Shown: one piece after another, positions 1 to 12,419 of the stretch
Layout of the letters: each line of letters starts with the position of its first letter
How positions within the stretch are numbered: position 1 is the stretch's first letter
Origin: Pegoplata infirma
Lineage: Eukaryota; Arthropoda; Insecta; Diptera; Anthomyiidae
Direction of reading: 5' to 3'
Length of the DNA: 64,000 nucleotides
Assembly (NCBI GenBank): GCA_963921195.1
Contig: OY992536.1
Location: 90,935,007-90,999,006, forward strand
Made by a program: the position numbers and the translations under genes
The notes under the pieces: model-generated
Database searches by the model: none
What the model was told of the DNA's origin: nothing
What the model saw: the letters and a program-made list of their open reading frames with translations, nothing else

Positions 1-377
1 GTGAGTGTGAGTTGAAAAAAAATCTGAGTGAGTAATTAGTGAGTGAGTCATTTATTTTTTGCATGAGTTTACGTGATTAGATTTTTTGATTTGCCAGATT
101 TTTTGATTTGCCAGATTTTTTGATTTGCCAGATTTTTTGATTTGCCCAATTTTTTGTAAAAATTTTTTTTTTGGATTTTTTTTTGTTTTTGGTAAGAAAA
201 TTTTATTGCGTGAGTAGATTTTGCGTGACTCACGCGTGAGCGTGAGTACGTTTTTTGAGTGAGCGTGAATGTGAGTGAGCGTGAGTAAAAAAAAACTGCG
301 TGGGTGATTAGTGAGTGATTCGACTATTTTTTGCGTGAGCGAGTGTGAGTCAAAATCCACTCACGCGCCCATCTCTA
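1..377. mobile_element. hAT-like MITE, right end (left end outside window)
   Basis: The stretch is built from the word GTGAGTG and its complement and ends at 377 with ...CGCCCATCTCTA, that is a TAGAGATGGGCGCGTGAGTG terminus read inward. A related element with terminus TAGAGATAGGCGCGTGAGTG lies at 49855-50008. TAG-type termini of this kind are common in non-autonomous hAT elements (inference). The left end and any TSD lie outside the window. The long frame on the minus strand is low-complexity and not a gene. Confidence 0.5.
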
Positions 378-523
378 CAACATACATAAGAAGGATTAAT
401 AAATACACCAAAAAAAAAAACGTCGGTATTTAATACTAAAATTTTAAATATATAATTAAACTAAAAGCAATACTACATTTTTTTACTAATATTATTCAAA
501 ACCAATAAAAATTACTAATTTTA

Positions 524-1297
524 CACTCAGAAAATTATGTAAGTTACTACATGTTAGTTATTTGTATATTTTACAGTAGTTAGTTGTTTTCAACAACAAA
601 GTCAGTTGTTTTTGTATGAAAATATCAAACAACTATTTCTGTTAGTTATTTTAAGTCGTTTTTTTGAACAACTAACAAAAAAGTACTGTGATGTAGTAAC
701 AGTTATTTAAAGTACTTAATTTTATTTTGTTATCTCTGAAAAATTTTCAAAAACTTTTTTAAAAAAAAAATTTTGTTTTTTTAAATGTTTTGAAAAAAAA
801 AAAAATATATATTGGCCGCTGTTCCAAAAAAAGTAATTCACATAAAAAATGTGAAAATGAAAATTTCCGAATTTTTGTGGTGTTCTAGATTTCACATCCG
901 AACTTCTTTTTCGTTTTGTTTCACATAATTAAAATTTGGTGAAAGTAAAACGAATGCATTTTTTTTTCTTATAATTTTTTAAATTTAAATTATTCGATTT
1001 CAACTTCAAATGAAAACGTGATCAACAAAACACTAAACTTGATTTCATGTGATTCGGAAATTTTCATGTGAAAGACAGAACAGAGGCCATAAATTCTTTT
1101 ATTTTTACTACATTTTAGTTGTTTTGACTACAAATGTAAGTAGTTTTTACTACATAAGTCAGTTGTTTTTTGTCAGTTAAAATAACTAACATTGTTAGTT
1201 GATTTAACTGAAAAAGTAGTTGACCCCAAAATAACTTACAAAGTAGTTATTTTTACTGACATTTTCAGTTGATTTCACTAACATAATTTTTTGAGTG
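524..1297. mobile_element. TA-flanked MITE, GTAGTT-word family (copy a)
   Basis: It starts CACTCAGAAAATTATG and ends ATAATTTTTTGAGTG, with TA on both sides (522-523 and 1298-1299). Both ends are filled with reiterated ACTAC/GTAGTT/AACTAACA words in both orientations. It is the most diverged of four family copies here (others at 22844, 24216 and 29715). TA duplication and CAC termini suggest a Tc1/mariner-like or related element; there is no coding capacity. Confidence 0.7.
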
Positions 1298-2509
1298 TAG
1301 TTCTTTGAAGATTTTTAGATTTTTATACAAAATCACTTACTAAACCTTTTACTGTAGAAGTATTTTGAGTGTAACAAATAAAAAAACCTTACAAACAAAC
1401 CTTATTTTCAAAAAAATAAACAATGAACAATTCACAATTTCACAATTCAAGTTTTAAAAAAACCAGGCTGCCAGCAAAAAAAGGACCAGTCAAATATTTA
1501 AAAATAAATTGTAACAAATTTAAAATAATATTCATAACAACAACAATAAATAGTAAAACAATATCACCAACAAAAAATTACAGACAACATACATACATAC
1601 AAAGGATAAATAAATAACAAAAACAAAAACCTTAAAAATTATTTTATTTTTATTTTACAAAAAAACAACAAACAATGCATCTTATTTCACAGTTAAACTT
1701 TGTAAAAAAACCAGGCTACCAGCAAAAAAAGGAACAGGCAAATATTTAAAAATAATTTTAATAAATTTAAATAATATTAATAACAACAACAATAAATAAA
1801 AACAAAACAAAAAAATATTAGCAACAAAATTACAAACAACAACACTATCATATTAACAAAAACAATATACCTTAGAACAAATTACAAACAAGTAAATATT
1901 TAAAAAAAGAGAAAATTTTGTTACAAAACTATTTTCATTTATTTTTATTGATTTTTTTTTTTGACTTTTCTTTTCTTTTTTTCATTTTTTTTTTAATTTT
2001 TTCGATTTTTTTTTTTGATATTTTTTTAAATTTTTTTTTTTTAATTTTTTTTTTAATTTTTTTTTAAATTTTTTTTAATTTTTTTGTAATTTTTTGATTT
2101 TTTTTTACATTTTTTATCATTTTTTGCTATTTAACAATTTTTTATGAATTTCCATTTTGTTGACCCACTGTAAAAAAGTTGCAGCATACTTATTTTTTTT
2201 GCAGCATAATTATTTTTTTTTTTGCAGCATACTCTTTTTTTTTTTTGCAGCATACGCATTTGATCTCCCAGTTCCACTATTCTGTACATCCTTATATAGC
2301 TCTATCATCCTTGATCTCAGAGATATGACCATCAAAAATGTCAAGTTTTGGGTCATTAACAATTTATTGATTAATCATTTTAAATTTATATATTATATAC
2401 ATTAAATTTATATATTATATACATTATATACATTAAAGTTTTTAAATTTATATATTTTTCTAATAAAGTACTATTTTTTAGGAAAATTTATGCATTGCAC
2501 TGAAATTAT
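1298..2509. repeat. AT-rich non-coding stretch with a diverged direct repeat and poly-T tracts
   Basis: No gene is visible. A segment at about 1400-1600 recurs diverged at about 1650-1850; both contain ACCAGGCT-CCAGCAAAAAAAGG, then AAATATTTAAAAATAA, then an ACAACAACAATAAATA run. From about 1930 to 2260 the strand is almost pure T with scattered A, C and G. Short frames here are low-complexity. Confidence 0.55.
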
Positions 2510-2530
2510 GGCATAATAAATAATGTTGTG

Positions 2531-2895
2531 ACCATACAAAGTTCACGTTAGTGTTAACACCCAAAATTCTAAAAGTTAAATATTAACTTGCATACATTGT
2601 AAATGATTCTCTCATTGTAAATTATGCTCTTTGGAATTAACAAAAAATAATAGGCGTATTTTGTTGGCATAATTATCAGTGTTCTACCATACAAAGTTCA
2701 CATCAGTGTTATACGGCGTTCACACTTGCTGTTTTGAAGTGTTTAAAAGTGAGATGTTTAAAAAAGTCTTTGTTCTGTATCCATTACGTTTTTATTCTGT
2801 AACTTGCATACATAAGAGAATCATTCACAATGTATGCAATTTAATTTTTAACTTTTAGAATTTTGAGCGTTAACACTGATGTGAACTTTGTATGG
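2531..2895. repeat. Fold-back inverted repeat
   Basis: CCATACAAAGTTCACGTTAG near 2533 and the following text (TTCTAAAAGTTAAATATTAA, TTGCATACATTGTAAATGAT) return in inverted order at about 2811-2895, ending AACTTTGTATGG. A second partial copy (ACCATACAAAGTTCACATCA) lies at about 2687. It is a non-autonomous palindromic repeat with no coding potential and no clear TSD. Confidence 0.55.
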
Positions 2896-2937
2896 TAGAA
2901 CACTGATAATTATGCCAACAAAAAAGGCCTATTAATA

Positions 2938-3530
2938 AAAAAGATAAATGTTTTTGTGCTGCTTTCAAGCTAAATTGCTTCTAATAAACTAATTTTATCA
3001 ATATTTCATCGAAAATGTGTAATATTTTACAAGACTATTCCAAACGACGCTAAATTAAATTGAGAAATTTATGGAAGTTAAGGTGTCGTTTTTTTTGTTT
3101 TGATGCATGGTAACAATCAAAGTTTGCCAACAAAAAAGGCCTATTATATCAATATTTTATCGAAAATGTGTAATATTTTACAAAACTATTCCAAACAACG
3201 CTAAATTAAATTGAGAAATTTATGGAAGTTAACGTGTCGGTTTTTTTCTTTTTGATGCATGTTAACAATCAAAATTTGCCAACAAAATACGCCTATTATA
3301 TTTTTGCATTTCGCGTAAATTATAAGGCCTTTTTTGTTGGCAAACTTTGATTGTTAACATGCATCAAAACGAAAAAAACGAAACGTTAACTTCCATAAAT
3401 TTCTCAATTTAATTTAGCGTCGTTTGGAATAGTTTTGTAAAATATTACACATTTTCGATCAAATATTGATAAAAATTAGTTTATTAAATCCAATTTAGAT
3501 TGAAAGCAACACAAAAACGTTTATCTTTTT
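2938..3530. repeat. Fold-back repeat with a tandem-duplicated left arm
   Basis: The left end AAAGATAAATGTTTTTGTG (about 2940) is the inverse of CACAAAAACGTTTATCTTTT at about 3510-3529. The left arm holds a direct duplication of about 150 bp (about 2990-3140 and 3150-3300), each unit with ACTATTCCAAACRACGCTAA and ending GTTTGCCAACAAA; the right arm holds one unit. The next element, a HINE, starts at once at 3531. Confidence 0.6.
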
Positions 3531-4147
3531 TATACCCTCCACTTAGTGATAGAGGGTATATATAAGTTTGTCATTCCGTTTGTAACTCATCGAAATATCG
3601 GTCTGGGACCCCATAAAGTATATATATTCATGATGCCCGATCGATTTTAAGACATTCTAGCGATGTCCGTCTGTCTGTCTGTCTGTCTGTCTGTGGAAAA
3701 TGCTCTCGCGGACAAAACATTGCACAGAGATGACTGAAACTTAACATATATATTGGAAGTTCTCCCGAGAAGTTTGGTATTGCATTTGAGCGATATCGGT
3801 TCAGCGGTTCAAAAGTTATGAACGAAAATGTAAGCACACCTCAAAAATTTCAGTACATTCAACATAACCTAAATATACAAAATGTTTTAATTCGGCTTCT
3901 GGTTGACATATGTCAACATAATTGAACACCAAATGGTATTTAAACAAGTACGAACATATTTTTTGACAAAAAAAGAAAAAAATCGCGGATTTTTTTTTTT
4001 ACTAAAATTTTTTCACGGGAATTTTTTTTCAAATTTTTTTTTTCAAAAGTAATTTCATTTTAAATAAAGTTGTTTGCAATAATCTTTTTGAAATTGTGGG
4101 GGGTATCACTACATTCGGCAAGGCCGAATTTAACTTTTTTACTTGTT
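3531..4147 (+). mobile_element. DINE-1/HINE (non-autonomous Helentron)
   Basis: It opens with TATACCCTCCACTTAGTG..GAGGGTATA, passes GACCCCATAAAGTATATATA and an ATGTCCGTCTGTCTGTC microsatellite at about 3663-3693, and ends with a TTCGGCAAGGCCGAA stem followed by TTTAACTTTTTTACTTGTT. A 5' sub-terminal inverted repeat, a GTCY microsatellite and a 3' hairpin are the recognised architecture of Drosophila DINE-1, now classed as Helentron-associated elements. It has no coding capacity. Other copies are at 40748-46533 (interrupted), 46876-47415, 57431-58256 (-), 60481-63045 (-, interrupted) and 63073-63599. Confidence 0.75.
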
Positions 4148-4614
4148 ATTAATACCAAAGAGACCCATTAACAAAAACACGCAAAAAAAAAAACAGGTGT
4201 AATATTACACAAAAATCTGGCATAATCTACCTAAGTTTATACGTAAATATACAACTTAACAAGTTATAAGACTATTTAGTAAATATACTTAGGTAAAAAA
4301 TTGTCTTATAAAAAAATATGACATTTATAAAAGAAAACTTTGTAAAAATGATCAAGAAAATTTATCAATTTAATCAAGTCAAAGTTACCACTTATTTAAA
4401 TATATTATTCAATTAAACAAATTAATTCCGACACAATAAACCAAATAACTTATATCAATTAATACATTTACCTTTATATTTTTAACATTTTTTACTACAT
4501 AAATGAAACAAATCACCAATAAGGTTTTTATTTATTATTTATTATGGTTAAATGATACATTCAATAAAAAAAAAATCTGCAAACATTAGAAAATAAAATT
4601 TAAACCTATTACTA
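4148..4614. other. AT-rich spacer, nothing recognised
   Basis: Very AT-rich sequence between the HINE and the ATCGAT array. I see no open frame of note, no inverted repeat with a TSD and no RNA gene. Confidence 0.5.
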
Positions 4615-5720
4615 CTATATAAATTATTTTATCGATTTTTAATTTTCTACACAAAATTTTTTATCGATTTTTAATTTTCTACAGAAAATTTTTTATCGAT
4701 TATAAAATTTTCTACAGAAAATTATAAATTTTGTATAGAAAATTTTTAATCGATGATAAATTTTCTATAGAAAATTTTTTATCCATTATAAATTTTTTAT
4801 AGAAAATTTTTTATCGATTACACATTTTCCATTTTCTACAAAAAAAAAAATTGTTATCTATTATAAATTTTTTAGCGAACATTTTTTATCGATTTTAAAT
4901 TTTCTATAGAAACTTTTTTATCGATTACAAATTTTATATCGAGAATTTTTTATCGATTATAAATATTATATAAAATGTTTTTTTTTTCGATTACAAATTT
5001 TCTATAGAAAATTTTTATCGATTATAATTTCATTATAAATTTTCTATAATTTTTTTTTTTGTCGATTATAAATTATATTATAAATTTCGTTTTTTAAGTT
5101 TTTATCGATTTTAAATTTTCTACAGCAAATTTTTTATAGAAAATTTATAATCAATACAAAATTTTCTATAGAAAATTTAAAATCGATAAAAGTTTTCTAT
5201 ACGAAATTTAAAATTTTATTTATAATCGATAAAAAAATTTTTATAGAAAATGTATAATAAAATTTATAATCGATAAAAAAATTCTATAGAAAATTTATAA
5301 TCGATAAAAAATTTTCTATATAATATTTATAACCGATAAAAGTTTTCTATATAAAATTTATAATCGATAAAAAAAAATCTATAAAAAAACTTCTAATCGA
5401 TAAAAAATTTTCTATACAAAATTTATAATATAATTTTTAGCCGAAAAAAAATTTTCCATAGAAAATTTAAAATCGATAAAAAATTATCTATATAAAATTT
5501 ATAATCAATAAAAAATTTTTTATTTAAAATTTATAATCGATAAAAAATTTTCTATAGAAAATTTGTAATCGCTTTTATAGAAAATTTATAATCGATCACA
5601 AATTTTTTATAGAAAATTTATAATCGATAACAAATTTTCTATAGAAAATATATAATCGATAACAAATTCTTTAGAATATTTATGATCGATAACGAATTAT
5701 CTATCGAAAATTTATAATCC
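4615..5720. repeat. ATCGAT satellite, left block
   Basis: A degenerate tandem array of about 30-33 bp units built from TTTTTATCGATTATAAA plus TTTTCTATAGAAAA. Units to about 5150 read ATCGATTATAAATTTTC; from about 5150 to 5720 the inverse orientation dominates (AATTTATAATCGATAAAA), so the block itself is a large imperfect palindrome. It stops abruptly at a foreign segment starting ACTAGCAGAGTACCC. The same satellite resumes at 20166, so this is probably one array split by insertion. Confidence 0.8.
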
Positions 5721-5721
5721 A

Positions 5722-8603
5722 CTAGCAGAGTACCCGGCGTTGCCCGAGGAATAGAAATTAGAAATTTTAATTAATAATTATGAAATTTTCGTTAAATTTT
5801 TTTTTCTAAGAACATCATTTTCTAATAACAAAAAAATTAAGAAATCTATTTTTATTGAAAAAAATGAAAACATTGAAGAAAATTATTTTCCCCAAAATCT
5901 AATGTTAAAAATTTTAATAATCTTTGTATAGCAATTTATTTCCACGGTTAATATTTTTCAAAATAGAAAATATTTTAATTATTTTGAACATAAGAAGTAA
6001 AAATACAGTTCATAGTGTAAAAAGTCTCGTAATTTCAAGTCTCAAATCCTTAAAATATTTCTATTATCAACCCAGCAAAATTTCATGTTCCAAATAATCG
6101 GTTCCAAAACGTATCATATTACACAGCAACCGATTCTACTTAACATTCTAAAATCAATTATTTTTGTTTGAAACTGTCCTGAAAGCAATCGTTTTTTAGA
6201 GCCAGTAGTTTTTTTTGGAAAAAAAAAATTATATCGTCGAACTATATTCAATAAATGCCAACTCGAAAAAGCTTACTGTTCAGGAGAGCTAAAAAACTAG
6301 TTATTTCGCGTATTATTGCAAAAATAAACAATGTACCTTCCACAAGATGGTTTAAATATTCTAAACAATTTTTACCTATGCAAAAATTTTCATATTTTGC
6401 ACTTGTTTGCATATTTTTCAGAGATGGCATTTATTACTATATCAAAAAACAAATATTTTTTTAGAGTTGGCATATTTTGTCGGAAAATAAAAATACATTT
6501 TTTTTGGAAAAATTTAAAAAAAATTTATTTTTTTGGTTTTTGTTATCCTTAGTACGGTAATTGCAAAAACTGAACAAAAAATTTAAAATCTTTGCATATT
6601 TTTAAAAGTTACTTGCTCCGAAAGCCTTTTAATCCCAGGGTGGTCAACTTTGGCACTCTGTAACTCACGCTGTATTGCAATAGGGTCACTCCAAACCAGC
6701 TATTTTCAAAGCTTATATCATTGACTTTATTTGCCCCATTCATAATGTTTCAATCTGATAAATAGTTTGAAAGTTACATAAATATAAGCAATTTTTTTTT
6801 TTGCAAACACTATTTACCGATATTTTTAAAATGGCAATATCTCGAGAACCAGTCATTAGATATCAAAATCTTTCCAAGATTCGTGTTTAGCATGGCAAAT
6901 GCAATAAGATATGTGGTCTAATTTTTTTTAAAAAATTTTTTGAAAATTTTTTGGAAATTTACAATGGGAGTTGGCATTTATTTCCACCAAAAAAATATGT
7001 ACTTTGAGTTAGCAGAATAACAAAAATGGATGTAAAACGACAACAAATTATTTTTTTGCTCTGAAATTTTTATGGCAGATAGGTATTACATAGGGGAGCT
7101 TTTTGCCATCGGAAACTCATTTCCGTAAAATTTGAGTTGGCATATTTTGAATATAGGTTCACGATATAGAAAATTTTGTTGTGTTTGCCGTAGAATATAT
7201 TCAAGAATCTATTGAACCAGGAATTGGTTCCACAAAATTTTCCTGGAAAAGAAATATTTTAACACGGAATATGTTAAACTGACATTTGTCAAGATGACCC
7301 CAGTGTTTTTTGTCAACTTGTATATGGAACGTATATGGAACATTCTCCCATAAGACCTTTAAGTTATCAGGAAGGGTAAAAGTAAAAAACAAAATATTGT
7401 TATGTATTCATATCTGAATTCTTTTGATGTTAATGCCTTTTAATTAAAACCCCATAATATTTAGTTGTCCAAACCCAATAAAGTACCAGATTGTACAAAA
7501 AACGAATTGGAAACAAAACACAAATTGGATAATATCAAACTTTAGCTCGGTTTTTGAAACAAAAAGACGGTTTTTTTTTAAATTTCATCGATCGCCGGGC
7601 AAATTATAGTTATTTTTGGTCTAAAAATCTAATTTTTAGCCAAATCGGACAAAATTAATCCGTGCCTTTGGGTGGTTAAATTTTTGGTCCAAAAAAAAAA
7701 AAAAAAATTGCCATACAAACAAAAATTTTTTTTCAACTTTTTAATTTATTTTTTAATTATTACTTTACTTGATTAGCTTAATAATGACTAAAAATTTCAT
7801 TTTGGTGGGATAACCCCTTCTGCTTTAAAACTGGCTTCGAAAAAAAAAACATTAGGGCCGTTGGGGTCCTACTCTAAGAATTTTTTTTTTAATTTTGACT
7901 GGAAAAGATTTTAGCTAAGACGTTTCCACAAAAAAATATTATTCCTATCTGTGATATCTTTATCGTGTTCTTAAATGTATCAAAAAATCATGAAAAACGC
8001 GTTTTCACACTTTTTTTTAAATTTTATGTATTGTTAAAAAAAAATAACTTTTGTAGATTGCCCGGCAAATTATCGTTGATTTTGGTGTAAAAGCTATATG
8101 TTTAAATTTTTAGCCAAATCGGAAAATTTTAACCCGTGCCCCTGGATAGTTTAAATTTTTTGTGCAAATAAAAAAAAAAAAAAAAAAATTTAAGGCCAAA
8201 CTTTAACACTTCAGCGGCACAGGTTAAAATTGTCCGATTTGGACAATTTATAAAATGTGAGAAAGTAAAAAGTGAATTTTCTGCTACATTTTAGATGATA
8301 AAGATATTACAGATAGAAATACGATTTTGTTGTTGATATGTATCATTAAGAGCAACATCTCAGAAAAAAAATACTTTCGAGTCAAAAGTTTTGACTCAAA
8401 ATTAAATAATTTTTTTTTTAATTATTTGGAGTATGACTGCAATGGCCCTTTTGGCTAAAATTTTAACCTCCCAAAGGCATTGGCTAAAAATTTAAATATA
8501 GAGTTTTTAGACCAAAACGAACCATAATTTTCCCGGCGATAGACGAAATTCGAAAACAGTCATTGTTCGTGCCACCCTAATATACATAAATGGAATATCG
8601 GTA
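5722..8603. repeat. Non-coding repeat mosaic, left part of the nest inside the ATCGAT satellite
   Basis: It begins ACTAGCAGAGTACCCGGCGT, a motif I associate with a widely dispersed animal repeat whose copies often end TATAATATAGATA, as the segment at 19814-20165 does. A solitary CCCAGCAAAATTTCATG terminus lies at 6071 with no partner found. About 6240-7150 repeats TTGGCATATTTTG and GCCAACTC words. About 7560-8580 is a fold-back repeat around GCCGGGCAAATTAT and AGCCAAATCGGA, which return inverted at about 8220-8560. Short frames on both strands here are low-complexity. Confidence 0.5.
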
Positions 8604-8999
8604 GTCAAAATCAGACAAGGAAAAACAATAAAAATTAAAATTCGTTATTGATAAAATTCAATTTTGAATTTTTCATAAAATTCAATTTTGAATTTTAAAT
8701 AAAATTCTAAAGAATTTTATTTTAAATTCTTAAAAGAAATAAAATTCTAAAAAATTTTATTTAAAATTCTTAAAAGAATTTTATTAACAAAAAAAAAGAA
8801 TTTTATTTTCATACAAATAAATAGATTTCAAACAAATAAATATTTTAATAATGTTCGAGTATTTCTATATATTAAGGTAACTTAATTATCTAAATACATC
8901 CTCATATGATAGTAAATTGCCACTATCTTCTCATTTAATATAATTTAATAATTTACTTAGTTCAAACTTATTATGCAATAGTATTTTAGTAATTTCCAA

Positions 9000-9860
9000 A
9001 TTCTGATCCACTTATTTATAGAAAACCTCTAAAAAATTCTCATATTTTAATGTAATTCTCTGATCCTGAAAGCTTTTTCGAACAGAAACTTTATAAAGAA
9101 ATTTTGTACACATTTCTAAAAATAGAATCTTTAATTTTATAGCAATTTACTATAAAAAAAAAGTGTTTTCTGAGGCAGTTTTTCAGATTCTGAAACATTT
9201 TTCATATAGAAAATTATTAGGGTCTTAGACATTTTTCTAAAGAAACATTTTAAGACACTATTTTAACAGAAAATTTGAAGATTTAGAGATAAATTTTCTA
9301 TAGACAATTCTTACAAAATTCTTACAAACAGAAAAATGTTTAGATTCAGAGCAATTTTTTTCGTTCCAAAAAATCTCACATCTAATATAGTTTTCTATAG
9401 AAAAGTTTTGATCAATGATTTTTAAAAAATTTTTCTATATAAAAATTCGCAGATTCTAAAAGATTAAAAAAAATCATGTTCTTAAAAATATTTCCATAAC
9501 AAAAATTCTTAGATTTGAAAATATATTTCTCATAGAAAAGCTCAGATTCTTAAACGTTTTTCCTATTGAAAAGTTATCCGATCCTGAGAAATCTTTTTTG
9601 CAGAAAGATTTTTGGGATTCTGAAACAGTATTTCTTAGGAAAAATTCCCAGTTTCTGAGGGATTATTTTTTATAGATTTTTTTCTATAGAATTTATAACC
9701 TTTAATATATTTTTCCTACAGAAAAATTTTTAAAATTGTGGAAAATGTTTCAATAAAAAAACTCTTTTATTCAGAGTCAAATAAGCATTTAAATATTTTG
9801 TTAAGATAATGTCTGGAATTCTGAGACATTTTTCTATAAAATATATTTGAGATATTTGTT
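9000..9860. repeat. Highly degenerate 35-bp satellite relic
   Basis: Recurrent TTCTGAGACATTTTTC, TTTTCTATAGAAAA and AGATTCTGA pieces at roughly 35-bp spacing show a decayed version of the satellite seen intact at 26690-28790 and 54600-55440. Phase and unit length are often lost. Confidence 0.55.
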
Positions 9861-11336
9861 TTCCCTTAGAAAATTATGAAAATATGTGTTAGATACAGTT
9901 AGAAAATGTCCACTAGACTGATTTTTTTATTTTTTTTTTGGAATTTCAAAAAAGTGTAGGCGGAATATAGTAAAACTAGGTCAAAAAATACGATTCTGAA
10001 ATTTTTGGCCAAATCGGACCACGGGATCACGAGGCGCATTGCGGTCAAAGTTTCAGAACCCTAGAGCAAATCGAAAAAAAAAATTACATACTTAAGACTT
10101 TTTATATCACTTTTCTGACTAATTTCCCTGTGCTGAGTTCGAAAAAGTTAAAGTTTTTGAAATCGAATAATTAGTTTTTGAGATATCACGATTTTAATTT
10201 TGTTAAAAATTTATTTTTTTTCATTTTCGAGATCAGCGACATCTCATCGCCATATTATTACACTACACAGTTATTCTAGACAACAACCACACTTCAGTTA
10301 GTGCAGACATGGTTTTAGTGAATTAATGGAGTGTTGCCGGATTCATTTTTATTCATATTCCCAAATTTAAGAACGGAAATCCCCAAAATTACCCAAAGAA
10401 ATTTCCAAATTCTTTTATTTTTTGCCGATTTGTTATTCTAAATTACTAAAATTACCTAAAAAAAATAGTTTTGAGATATTTCTGAAATATTTACCTTTTT
10501 AAACGAATTCTTAGGTTTTAAAACAATCTCTTAATCGAATCAGCGGACAAATCTTTAAAGACATCAGTATTTTCTGCGGATTTCAGATTGAAAATCTGCT
10601 GATTTTAGCAGAAAAATCTGCTAATTTCGGATAAACAATCTGAACTTCTGAAAAAGAATCAGTGAAATTATAAGAAAATTTCTATTATTTTCTAAAATTA
10701 AATGACAGTTAATTAAGTTAAAATATCCAAATCTGCTAAAAGTTGGCTTATTCAAAGTGAAGGTTGTTTTACATATTTTTGACAGAGTTTAAAAATGATC
10801 AGATTCCATAATTATTTAGAAAGGAATAGTACCCATTGTATATTGACTTGTTTAATTTCAAAACGATGCCTTTTTTGATTATTAGGGGGTATTTGGAAAG
10901 TTAATGAACATTTTTGAGATCTACTCGTCGAAACCAACAACATACAATAGGTTTGACATATCGTATTTTTTGACAAATACACTCAAAATAATACATTAGT
11001 ATATTTACTAATTTTTTTTTGCTAATGCTGGTTAGCTAACTTTTAGCAAATTTTTAGTTGAGATTAGCATGTTAGCAAAAATATCTTGTAAACTTCATTT
11101 AGCGCATTAGCAATTTTAAACAAAATTTGAACTAATTTTTTTTGCTAAATTTAAAATTGTCAACTCAAAAAATTTTTACAAGCTTTTTTGCTATTATTAG
11201 CAAAAATAAATGGTATTTTTTTTTTATTTTCAGAAAACTTTAAATGGCCCTATCTCGGAAACAAAATGAAGGGCATTTTGGGTTCTCGGGCTCTCCATAG
11301 TATCGCCGGTCCTCTTCACATGTGTGGACCCTAATG

Positions 11337-11715
11337 TAGACTTGGGCATTCTAGTTCCTAGTTCATTTAGTTCATTTGCATTAATTGAACTAGTTTGTGT
11401 TTTTAGTTCAAATGTTTGTTCGACAAGTTTTTTTGAATTATTAAGGTTGCTATAATGGTCAATGGTTTGTTTCCGAAATCTGCACAGTATAAGAGAAAAT
11501 CTCAAATGAACTAGAAAAATGAACTAGTTCAATTTTAACCGTTCATTTGGGACTTTTTCTTAAACTGTGCAGATTTCTGAAACAAAACATTGACCAGTAT
11601 AACAACCATAATAGTTCAAAAAATCTTGTCGAACAAACATATGAACTAAAACCTCAAACTAGTTCAATAAATGCAAATGAACTAAATGAACTAGGAACTA
11701 GAATGCCCAACTCTA
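11337..11715. mobile_element. hAT-like fold-back MITE, TAGACTTGGGC termini
   Basis: Termini TAGACTTGGGCATTCTAG and CTAGAATGCCCAACTCTA; 8-bp TSD CCCTAATG at 11329-11336 and 11716-11723. The element is an imperfect hairpin made of CTAGTTC/GAACTAG words centred near 11525. Both arms read as mirror-image pseudo-peptides, which explains the similar short frames on the two strands. The copy in the right palindrome arm is 18012-18390. Confidence 0.8.
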
Positions 11716-11724
11716 CCCTAATGG

Positions 11725-12024
11725 CACAGACTAAATACAGACTCGACAGTAGAGTTTTACAAGAAAAAATGGGGAAAAACTAAGCGATTTTAGGAGAAAA
11801 CACAGCGGTTTTTAGTCCGTTTTACGCTAACTTGACAACACTTTCTACGAATTAGGAGTGAGTGAGACAACAAAAACCGATCTGGCATCCATTTTTCTTA
11901 TGGCGCCTTATATCAGTTTTCTCTTTCTAACCTAATTCGTAGAATAATTTGAAAACATTAACCATATGGTTAAAAAATACTTTTTTGACACCTGTCATAT
12001 TTGTCGAGTCTGTATTAGTCTGTG
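11725..12024. mobile_element. 300-bp MITE, CACAGACTAA termini, 7-bp TSD
   Basis: Termini CACAGACTAAATACAGACTC and GAGTCTGTATTAGTCTGTG; TSD CTAATGG at 11718-11724 and 12025-12031. The matching place in the right arm (about 18000-18010) is an empty site reading CCCTAATGGGTCC on the arm strand, so this copy inserted after the palindrome formed. A second copy is at 25693-25993. A 7-bp duplication is unusual; P-superfamily elements make 7-8 bp duplications, but the family is unresolved. Confidence 0.85.
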
Positions 12025-12419
12025 CTAATGGGTCCTAACTTTGGATCCAAAAAAAGTTAGCATTCCCGAAAATTTTAAAATGCTCATATCTCGGTAAATA
12101 TTGCCGACACAACAAAAAGTCCAAAAGCATTTTTGTAACTCTCAACACGTAGAACAAGACCGTAATATAATCAAAAGCTCTCCGAGTAATATTTTTGAAG
12201 TAATCGTTTTTTGTAATTCTCAAAACCCCGGTGGTCGCCTAAAATCACAAAAACTATATCCCCTATAATCACGTATCTCAAAAACTAAGCAAGGTAGAGC
12301 GAAACGGACACAAATTTTGGATCAAAAACTATGACGATTTTCAAGGAACCCAACTAGGTCTAGGCCCATCGGGGTCTGGACCTATCGGGTCCGAACCCAA
12401 TGGGGTCCTCAAATGTGTA

